Of a DNA stretch of 5,431 bases, positions 1 through 4,995 are shown one piece after another (position 1 is the first letter of the stretch; every line of letters begins with the position of its first letter). The notes under the pieces are model-generated. The model was not told where the DNA came from, searched no databases, and saw nothing but the letters and a program-made list of their open reading frames with translations. Both the position numbers and the translations under genes were made by a program. The DNA comes from Deltaproteobacteria bacterium (lineage in GTDB: Bacteria > Myxococcota_A > SURF-8): positions 1-5,431 of the forward strand of contig JAKQSH010000160.1 of NCBI GenBank assembly GCA_029570245.1, written 5' to 3'.

Positions 1-943
1 CTTTCAATGGAACAATACCACAGGGGGGAATGGTCTGGTTTATTCCAAAACCAGCAATTGTCACAGCGTGCATTCCTAACCATTGCTGATTTGGCTTTCT
101 GGTCGTATCAATCAACCATCCACCCAGAATAGGAGGAATACCAACGGATATATAGGCACAGACAGTGGCTTTTAATATATAGAAATCCTCGGCGTTGATT
201 GGCTCGGGGTCCAGGCCCACACCCGCTATTGCATGGGCCATTTGTTCAGCGGTCAAACCATGATTCGGAAACCGCCGTTTATCAAGCGGATTGGTTCTAG
301 TGGCAAGCTCTGTTATTGCAGATGGTGAAGGAATAGGATGCTGGAACAACCTCCCGGTAGCATGAAAAGCCGACCACAGAGCACTTGTTGCGCAAGCCGC
401 AACAACGCTGTCTTGTTCCTGAAACGCCAAGGAATCGACAGTAAGATCAATTCCAAAAAGATTGACGTTGTATCGATGACGAATGTGGTAGTGTCTGTCA
501 GTAGATTCATCGTAAGTTTTTAAACAGGTTCGACCGATTATTGTTTGCATCAAAGGCTTTACAACAATGAAACCAAGGTAGTTAGACCCTAGTATTTCCG
601 AACATTTTTCTTTTGGCTCTTTTTCCAGAAAACTCCTGAATTGATCTTCCGAAATATCAACTTTGAAAAAATGAAACCGAAATGTTGTCTTTTCAATGTT
701 TCTGAAACATTTCAAATAATATCTACCATGGTCGTCAAGAAAGTCCCGATCGGTATATGGACCTTCGACAACAATCGTCTTTGCCTCCAATTCAATAAAA
801 TAATCCTTGAAGAAAATGGCATGAAGCTTGGCTTCTATAAATTCTTCGGTTGCTTTAGAGAATTCGACAAACAGCTTTTTGAGATTTTCATGAGAATACG
901 GACATACTCGCAGGAGAGCACATACATCCTGTTGTCCATTCAT
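1..943 (-). CDS. Papain/C39-like cysteine-protease protein, C-terminus beyond window edge
   Basis: The frame is open from ATG 943 to the left edge: 314 codons with no stop. GGGAG (949-953) lies 5 nt before the start. Residues 1-165 are an unrecognised N-terminal region that includes YLGFIVVKP (122-130) and IGRT (136-139). From about 172 the sequence reads like a papain-fold, C39-like peptidase. QEQD (175-178) is followed by AACATSALW with candidate nucleophile Cys184. A helix-like GLTAEQMAHAI (229-239) follows, then the strand-like AYISVGIPPILGG (263-275), and GMHAVTIAGF with candidate His292. The order Cys, then small-residue/helix, then GxPxxxG, then HAVxxxGF is typical of this fold. The third catalytic residue (Asn/Asp) should lie near or beyond the edge. 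Q177 is 7 residues before the Cys, where papain and C39 enzymes have 6. No signal peptide or membrane segment is seen, so it is probably cytoplasmic. It sits 35 nt downstream of a small antitoxin-like gene and is probably co-transcribed with it. The family is inferred from motifs; substrate and role are unknown. Confidence 0.72.
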   Translation of the reverse strand, partial: MNGQQDVCALLRVCPYSHENLKKLFVEFSKATEEFIEAKLHAIFFKDYFIELEAKTIVVEGPYTDRDFLDDHGRYYLKCFRNIEKTTFRFHFFKVDISEDQFRSFLEKEPKEKCSEILGSNYLGFIVVKPLMQTIIGRTCLKTYDESTDRHYHIRHRYNVNLFGIDLTVDSLAFQEQDSVVAACATSALWSAFHATGRLFQHPIPSPSAITELATRTNPLDKRRFPNHGLTAEQMAHAIAGVGLDPEPINAEDFYILKATVCAYISVGIPPILGGWLIDTTRKPNQQWLGMHAVTIAGFGINQTIPPCGIVPLK

Positions 944-978
944 GGCAACTCCCTGTTCTCTATCAGATTTTGCAGGTG

Positions 979-1170
979 CTAGATTGTAATGGGCATTTTT
1001 AGCGATTGTGGATCGGGCTTGGAGATTTCTCTCAGGCGTTGAGCTTCTACCTTTCCCCGTTGGAAAGCATCGAGAAGACTTCTCTCTCCTTCCGCAGTGC
1101 AGAGGTATGCCCTGGCTTTTTCTGCCAATTCTGTAATCATTTCTTTCGGGATTGGATTCATTTTTTTCAT
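979..1170 (-). CDS. Small helical antitoxin-like protein (63 aa)
   Basis: ATG 1170 is chosen because GGGAGG (1179-1184) precedes it by 8 nt. A longer frame to 1236 exists but has no comparable ribosome site. The protein begins MKKMNPIPKEMITELAEKAR and continues with charged, helix-forming sequence (EGERSLLDAFQRGKVEAQRLREI, about residues 28-49). It ends in the tail DPQSLKMPITI, the 'DPxxLxxPxTI' style of ending. From memory, small proteins with an IPKEIIxEL start, an AxExxRxLREAR helix and a PFTI/PVTI ending occur upstream of toxin-type genes such as PIN-domain proteins, so an antitoxin or toxin-partner role is plausible. No DNA-binding motif is obvious. The TAG stop is followed after 35 nt by the protease-like gene, which suggests a two-gene operon. 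Its function is inferred, not seen. Confidence 0.65.
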   Translation of the reverse strand: MKKMNPIPKEMITELAEKARAYLCTAEGERSLLDAFQRGKVEAQRLREISKPDPQSLKMPITI

Positions 1171-1243
1171 AATACAGGCCTCCCAGAGCAAATATAAGTA
1201 CACTGCTATCGGAGAAACTGCAAGAATTTTCATCATTTATTCT

Positions 1244-1280
1244 GCAATACTACGGTTCGACATTTGTTTCAAAGTATTGC
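1244..1280 (-). promoter_or_regulatory. Possible promoter and operator of the small-protein/protease operon
   Basis: Reading the minus strand, TTGAAA (1267-1272) matches the -35 consensus at 5 of 6 bases. It stands 17 nt from TATTGC (1244-1249), a weaker -10 (3 of 6). The inverted repeat GCAATAC (1244-1250) / GTATTGC (1274-1280), 7 bp arms 23 nt apart, brackets exactly this interval. A regulator binding both arms could therefore block the promoter, as in autoregulated toxin-antitoxin operons. The leader would be about 70 nt. The repeat is a direct observation; the promoter and operator reading is inference. Confidence 0.35.
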
Positions 1281-1334
1281 GATTGGACTTTGATGCAATT
1301 GAAGGCCATATTACCAGATCACTTCTCTACATTC

Positions 1335-1351
1335 AATAGAATAATTCTATT
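1335..1351. repeat. 17-nt near-perfect palindrome (8-bp arms, single central base)
   Basis: AATAGAATAATTCTATT has perfect 8-bp arms (1335-1342 and 1344-1351) around one central A. With no loop it is more likely a dimeric protein-binding site than an RNA hairpin. It lies just left of the IS200/IS605-like hairpin cluster and about 165 nt upstream of the small minus-strand gene. It could be an operator, or an imperfect trace of the element's left end. Confidence 0.5.
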
Positions 1352-1465
1352 TTGCCTATTAATTATGCGGTCGGAGACAGAATACCACGGATTTACCCGT
1401 GGATGAATGAGCAATTCCCCGTCGGTGCGATAGCAGCGGTGGGGTCGGTTCTGAAAGAACCGTAA
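1340..1465 (+). pseudogene. tnpB: Possible 3' remnant of an IS200/IS605 tnpB gene
   Basis: An open frame of 41 codons without its own start runs from 1340, just after an in-frame TAG at 1337-1339, to TAA 1463-1465. It reads NYAVGDRIPRIYPW... and closes VGSVLKEP. An AVG/TVG motif followed by a loosely conserved tail ending in SxKxEP fits the C-terminal tails of TnpB proteins as I recall them. This tail normally overlaps the omegaRNA scaffold, as it would here. No RuvC or zinc-finger region is present, so at most the last 10% of a tnpB survives. Forty-one open codons can arise by chance, and the assignment rests mainly on the hairpins in the same place. Confidence 0.4.
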
Positions 1466-1500
1466 CCGTAAGCACCCCGGCTTTAGCCGGGGGAATCTAT
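1370..1500 (+). ncRNA. omegaRNA-like scaffold at an IS200/IS605-type right end
   Basis: Three stable stem-loops follow one another on the plus strand. CCACGG/CCGTGG (1385-1390 with 1397-1402) has a 6-nt loop. CGGTTCT/AGAACCG (1446-1452 with 1456-1462) has a GAA triloop. CCCCGGC/GCCGGGG (1475-1481 with 1486-1492) has a TTTA loop. A wider pairing CCCC (1417-1420) with GGGG (1441-1444) is also possible. The last hairpin, with 'ccccggctttagccgggg' as its core, is the form seen at the right ends of many IS200/IS605 elements. There it marks the transposon end and the 3' end of the TnpB guide-RNA scaffold, with the guide taken from the flanking DNA (here from about 1494 on). Orientation agrees with the possible tnpB tail in the same strand. 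The exact 5' end and whether it is transcribed are unknown. Confidence 0.55.
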
Positions 1501-1659
1501 TTTCCTAATTCGTTTTAAGAGGCGATGAATGCCAGGATGAGAACGCATCTTGATAACTGTATATACGGATGCATAGCACGGTTTTGTCATCCCCTGTCAA
1601 TTTTCACTCTATCCTTGCCATGCTTTACTCTTTTTCTTTCCGTTCATTCTAAGCCGGGT

Positions 1660-1665
1660 TATACT
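1660..1665 (+). promoter_or_regulatory. Candidate -10 box of the lipoprotein gene
   Basis: TATACT matches the sigma-70 -10 consensus at 5 of 6 positions and would give a leader of about 37 nt before ATG 1709. The position 17 nt upstream (1637-1642, TTTCCG) is a poor -35, so the promoter is weak, activator-dependent or not real. Confidence 0.25.
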
Positions 1666-1683
1666 TCAATCATCTTGATTGAA
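1665..1683. repeat. 19-nt inverted repeat in the lipoprotein leader
   Basis: TTCAATCATCTTGATTGAA has perfect 8-bp arms (1665-1672 and 1676-1683) around TCT. It begins at the last base of the candidate -10 box and ends about 10 nt before the GGAG-like ribosome site (1693-1696). It could be a repressor site at the transcription start or a small 5' hairpin in the mRNA. Confidence 0.5.
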
Positions 1684-1708
1684 ACCTATTGTGGAGAGTG
1701 AGTACGGC

Positions 1709-2536
1709 ATGCGGAATCTGTGGGTTGCAATTCTTCTTATAATAAGCCTCGCCCTCCTCCTCGCCTGCAACGAGACGAACGTTTCGACAGGCGTTGACGG
1801 CGACGCCGACGGCCTTGCAGATTCAGATACCGATCGAGATTCCGACCAGGCAGACGGCGACCTGGACGCCTCTGGTGATGCTGACTCCGACCTGATTCCT
1901 GGCGATTCAGATGTCGCCGAAGGCGACGCCGACGCGGCCTGTACGCCCGACGAATACCGTTGTCGTGAGGCGGTGCTCGAGCGCTGTTCGCTGGCCGGCG
2001 AGTGGGAGTTTTACCGCGATTGTACGCTTGACGGTATGGAATGCGCCGCCGGAGACTGTATTCAGCCCCCGGACGGCGATGACGAAGCCGAGCCCGATAT
2101 GGAAGAAATAGACGGCGACGGCTCCGAAGAAATTGAAGATTCCGAGGACGATTTGCCTGAAGGCGAAAGAGAGTATGAAGTCGAGGCCGATTCCGAGCCC
2201 GAAAGCGAAGGCTGGGATATCGACCCCGACGATGTCGTGATCGGCGAAGAATGCCCGCAGGACGGAATCCGCCTCTGCGTCGGTCAGGTGCTGGTTGAAT
2301 GTGGTAATACAATAGGATGGGGAATCGTTGTAAACTGCGCCAGCGACGGCAGTGAGTGTTGGAACGCCGATTGCATTAATCCCGGCAACCCCGATTATCC
2401 GGGTTGCACAGACGGCGGCAGGCGTTGTGTAGGCACTGTTCTTCAAGAATGCACCTCTGAAGCCGAATGGGGAACTGTCGTTGATTGCGCCAGTGATGGA
2501 AGCATCTGTTTCATGGCTGATTGTGTTAATCCTTAG
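1709..2536 (+). CDS. Secreted lipoprotein with acidic linkers and three six-cysteine modules (275 aa)
   Basis: ATG 1709 is preferred over TTG 1679 because it directly starts a compact signal peptide. MRN is followed by a hydrophobic stretch (4-18) and the lipobox LLAC, with lipidated Cys20; N21 at +2 gives no inner-membrane retention signal by the E. coli rule. GGAG (1693-1696) is 12 nt upstream, a rather long spacing. Residues 21-77 form an Asp/Gly/Ala-rich linker with DGDADGLAD (30-38), which fits the DxDxDGxxD loop of thrombospondin type 3/EF-hand-like calcium sites. Three modules follow: 78-117, 182-222 and 233-272. All have the pattern C-x(6,7)-C-x7-C-x11-C-x6-C-x4-C. A second Glu/Asp-rich linker spans 121-181. 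The module (RC-G-VLxEC....W...C.SDG..C...C) recalls cell-surface proteins of Myxococcota-like bacteria, with disulfides expected in the periplasm or outside. No enzyme motif is seen. It converges on the fibre gene with a 4-bp overlap. A surface or adhesive role is a guess. Confidence 0.85.
   Translation: MRNLWVAILLIISLALLLACNETNVSTGVDGDADGLADSDTDRDSDQADGDLDASGDADSDLIPGDSDVAEGDADAACTPDEYRCREAVLERCSLAGEWEFYRDCTLDGMECAAGDCIQPPDGDDEAEPDMEEIDGDGSEEIEDSEDDLPEGEREYEVEADSEPESEGWDIDPDDVVIGEECPQDGIRLCVGQVLVECGNTIGWGIVVNCASDGSECWNADCINPGNPDYPGCTDGGRRCVGTVLQECTSEAEWGTVVDCASDGSICFMADCVNP
1940..2524 (+). repeat. Coding repeat: three six-cysteine modules
   Basis: The modules lie at 1940-2059, 2252-2374 and 2405-2524. 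Modules 2 and 3 are closest: they share G-VLxEC, W/VV-C-ASDGS and AD-C-NP blocks, and their DNA is still similar (TGCGCCAG at both ASDGS blocks). This points to a fairly recent tandem duplication. Module 1 is more diverged and is set apart by the long acidic linker. Confidence 0.8.
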
Positions 2537-4089
2537 GTTCTTTCCGTCCAGTTAGTATCTTCTATGCCCGTCTTTTGATACATCTGCCCCGTGGTTCTCA
2601 AATACAATGACCCCTGTGGAGCGACTACACCCGGCGAATCGCTGGGCGCAGTGTTTCCTTTCAGTATTTTCGGCCCGCCTTCGCCGAGTTCCACGCTGGA
2701 GCCGCGCAGGGACGAGGCGTTTACTGCCGTAGCGGCCACGGTTCCGGTATTCACGTTGTCGCATCTCAGATCGCCGTCTATATCCACGTCCCGATTCAGC
2801 GCTATGGCCGCCGCCTGAATATCGAACATAATGTTCCAGTCCTCCCAGGCAGCGCCTGAAGATTTGTGCGCAAGGTACATCTGACCGGTGGTGTATTTCA
2901 TATGGATGGCCAGCGCCGGCAGGTCGCCTCGGTCGTGCGTCCACTTGAAGCTGTTGGCCGCGTCGATGTATGCGTTGACCGTCATCCAGAAATTGACGCC
3001 GTCGAAGTACTGACGATAGCGCCCGTAACCCGTGCCGCCGGATACGTCCATCAGCAGGCGCGGTGCGCCCGGAAGCGGATCGGCAAAATGCAGCGTCTTG
3101 TGTCTGCTGTCGTTGCCGTCTTTCGGCAGGATGTGTTCTTTCCCGAAGCCGGTCATCAGCTCGATGAGCGCGGCGGCCACCGTTTCAGCGCTGAACTGCG
3201 AATCCGCAAAGCTTACAGCCCCGGCGACGTGCGCGTCTTCATCTTCGTTGACGTGGCCGCTGATAAGATCGCCCAGCGATTTCAGGCCCGCGTCGCCGTC
3301 GGTGACGAGCTTTTCAAGCGCGGTCTGCAAAGTGCCGTTGGCAATGCTCAGCAATCCGTTCGCGCCCGTTTTGGCTTTGACGCCGACCATGCTTGAACCC
3401 GGCACAGGAGTGGTGGCCGCCAGCGCAGCTGCCAGAGCTTTAAGCTGTACAATGCCGTCATCGTCCAGCGACAATATCGGGTCTTCCCAGTCGATAACGC
3501 CGCCGTCGGCGTAGGTTCCGGCAGGCCGCTTATATATGGCGTAAAGGCCCGTGTTCACGTCGAACGTGATACGCATGGCTGCCAGCGTGCCTTTGATAAC
3601 GCTGTGCGTGCCGTCGGCGTTGGGCGTGCAGTTTACAAGCGTTTCGGGCGGACTGGCCTGCAATACCTCGGTGTAAACGATGGCTCCGGCGGGCATGTAG
3701 CAGCGCGCCAGCACAATGCAGTTTTCGGGAATGTCAGGGTATTCCGGCGCGGCGGCGGGCACGCCCGCAATGACCTTGTAAGTCGCGGCGGGCGGCGGAA
3801 CCGAAGCTTCCCACAGGTACTGACAGACGATCAGGTCGCGTCTGCCGTAGGTCGGATCGCCGGGAGGCACGCCCATGTTTTCCCAGCTTGAGCCCCAGCG
3901 CGGCAGAACATTGCCGCTCTCCTCGATGCGCACTCCGTCGGCGGTATAAAGCATACCCGGTGCAATTGTGCCGTTGACGGCCACCTGCATTCCTTCGTAA
4001 ACGCCGGGTGGAATGATGCGGGCCAGCTTGCGATTCTGAGCTTCGGAACTCAAGTCGGATGCATAATCATGTGTTCTGGTCTGTGACAT
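2533..4089 (-). CDS. Phage tail-fibre-like / receptor-binding protein (518 aa)
   Basis: ATG 4089 has a strong AGGAG (4096-4100) 6 nt upstream, 24 nt after the stop of the preceding tail gene. Residues 1-60 contain RIIPPGVYEGMQV (24-36), an N-terminal region of the kind that docks fibre-type proteins to a baseplate. Residues 80-200 form a mixed beta-rich domain. At 245-315 there are helical, coiled-coil-like stretches (NGTLQTALEKLV, SLGDLISGHVNEDED, FSAETVAAALIEL), as in trimeric fibre shafts. A region at 355-425 is rich in Trp/Tyr. Residues 432-475 look like short beta repeats (DVDIDGDLRCDNVNTGTV). The end, PQGSLYLRTTGQMYQKTG....NWTERT, has the GSLYLR-T-G-xYxKxG-xxxTxW form frequent at the C-terminus of phage structural proteins. 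Last gene of the tail operon here; no assembly chaperone follows. It likely binds the cell surface; which receptor is unknown. Confidence 0.75.
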   Translation of the reverse strand: MSQTRTHDYASDLSSEAQNRKLARIIPPGVYEGMQVAVNGTIAPGMLYTADGVRIEESGNVLPRWGSSWENMGVPPGDPTYGRRDLIVCQYLWEASVPPPAATYKVIAGVPAAAPEYPDIPENCIVLARCYMPAGAIVYTEVLQASPPETLVNCTPNADGTHSVIKGTLAAMRITFDVNTGLYAIYKRPAGTYADGGVIDWEDPILSLDDDGIVQLKALAAALAATTPVPGSSMVGVKAKTGANGLLSIANGTLQTALEKLVTDGDAGLKSLGDLISGHVNEDEDAHVAGAVSFADSQFSAETVAAALIELMTGFGKEHILPKDGNDSRHKTLHFADPLPGAPRLLMDVSGGTGYGRYRQYFDGVNFWMTVNAYIDAANSFKWTHDRGDLPALAIHMKYTTGQMYLAHKSSGAAWEDWNIMFDIQAAAIALNRDVDIDGDLRCDNVNTGTVAATAVNASSLRGSSVELGEGGPKILKGNTAPSDSPGVVAPQGSLYLRTTGQMYQKTGIEDTNWTERT

Positions 4090-4113
4090 ATCTTTCTCCT
4101 TTGCCTTCAGGTT

Positions 4114-4995
4114 TTATAAAATCCAACTGTCGAATTGGCTGTTATTGTCGAAATGTCCGCCGCTGTCCCAGGTTACGGCCTCAAGCTCCGAAACTATGAT
4201 CGGGCGTGTGTGCGCGGCTTTCTGCGCTTGCAGAATGCGATAGAAATCGGCCTGCGCACGGGCGTCTTCTTCCGCCGCTTCCACCTGCACCGCAAAATGC
4301 GACCATTGCGAGCCCGCAGCGCGATAAACCCAGCGCAGTCCGTCGAAACGGTAAAGCCGCCCGTAAGGCGCGTTCTCGTCGCAGACCTTGACGATCATGC
4401 CCGCCCACGGAACGAGGAACTTCCACGCGCCGTCGATCCACATGGTCAGCTCGCCCTCGTGCCCGGCCCATTCGGCTTCGGCGATTATCCAGTCGTCGTA
4501 ATATCCGCCGTCATCGAAAAAGCCACCGTCGTCCCACGTGCGCAGCCTGGCTTCAGCCACCATGTAGGCGTCGCGTTCCTGTGCGTTTTCCGGCGGCGTG
4601 AACAGCGCTTTCGATATGACGCGGTATTCCCATATTTCGATTGTGTAGCCGAGCAGCTCGAAGGCAGCCTTCAGGCCGGGAATACTGCCCTGCCGCTGCT
4701 TGTCTTCCCATGCGGCGGTCACGCGCAGGCGATAATCGTCATCCTCTTCACCCGTCAGACGCTCGGTCTGGCGCGGGCGACCCAGCCGGTCGAGGTATGC
4801 GCCTTCGGATGTTTCGATCTGCGTCAGGGGCGGAACGGCTTGCAGCATTTCGCGGGCTTCGTCCAGCTCCTCGCCGAAGGACTCGACGATTGCGCCCACC
4901 AGCGATTGACTGCGCGCACGGCGCTTGAGAAACGACGGCAGCAGCCAGGCGAGGTAATCGCCGATCTTACCGATTGTATCGACCGGGCGGCTCAT
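4114..4995 (-). CDS. P2 gpI-like phage tail / baseplate wedge protein (293 aa)
   Basis: ATG 4995 overlaps the baseplate J stop as ATGA, with GAGG (5001-5004) 5 nt upstream, so the two are translationally coupled. Residues 10-60 are helical (DYLAWLLPSFLKRR, VESFGEELDEAREML). EGAYLDRLGRPRQTERL (64-80) and DDDYRLRVTAAW (85-96) are the conserved block of proteins that follow J in contractile tails. There, 'L..LA...G..R...sd..YR..i' is typical of the tail protein I group. RQGSIPGLKAAFELLGY (101-117) continues it. The C-terminal half has an internal repeat: TWDDGGFFDDGGYYDDWI (152-170 region) and TWDSGGHFDNNSQFDSWI (275-292), the latter at the extreme end. In P2 and Mu the equivalent forms part of the wedge linking baseplate and fibres, and its position between J and the fibre gene fits this. 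At 293 residues it is longer than P2 gpI. Confidence 0.75.
   Translation of the reverse strand: MSRPVDTIGKIGDYLAWLLPSFLKRRARSQSLVGAIVESFGEELDEAREMLQAVPPLTQIETSEGAYLDRLGRPRQTERLTGEEDDDYRLRVTAAWEDKQRQGSIPGLKAAFELLGYTIEIWEYRVISKALFTPPENAQERDAYMVAEARLRTWDDGGFFDDGGYYDDWIIAEAEWAGHEGELTMWIDGAWKFLVPWAGMIVKVCDENAPYGRLYRFDGLRWVYRAAGSQWSHFAVQVEAAEEDARAQADFYRILQAQKAAHTRPIIVSELEAVTWDSGGHFDNNSQFDSWIL

Larger units (their letters stand above)
1171..1708. other. Intergenic region without a recognised intact gene
   Basis: This 538-nt stretch separates the divergently transcribed small-protein operon (minus) and lipoprotein gene (plus). It holds the candidate promoter/operator (1244-1280), the 17-nt palindrome (1335-1351), the omegaRNA-like hairpins (1385-1492) and the lipoprotein leader with its palindrome (1665-1683). 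In 1281-1334 and 1504-1659 I see no convincing gene, tRNA, repeat or terminator. Confidence 0.6.

Noticed and set aside
641..982. Plus-strand 113-codon frame
   Set aside because: It is complementary to the N-terminal part of the protease gene and has no ribosome site or recognisable motif.
1171..1236. Upstream extension of the small protein (MMKILAVSPIAV... to 1236), possible signal peptide
   Set aside because: The good Shine-Dalgarno (1179-1184) lies inside this extension and points to ATG 1170; WEAC is not a lipobox.
1097..1339. Plus-strand 80-codon frame upstream of the hairpin cluster, considered as tnpB remnant
   Set aside because: It shows no TnpB motifs, overlaps the small minus-strand gene and ends in a TAG just before the region that could be a tnpB tail.
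1446..1492. Hairpins considered as intrinsic terminator or tRNA T-arm
   Set aside because: No U-tract directly follows the last stem (AATCTATTTT only), and there is no cloverleaf or acceptor stem around the GGTTCT arm.
1679..1708. TTG 1679 as start of the lipoprotein
   Set aside because: It falls inside the 19-nt palindrome with no ribosome site before it, and would put ten polar residues ahead of the signal peptide.
1737..2446. Two long minus-strand open frames opposite the lipoprotein gene
   Set aside because: The Arg-rich and low-complexity sequences arise from the complement of Asp/Gly codons; the plus frame has a lipobox and regular cysteine modules.
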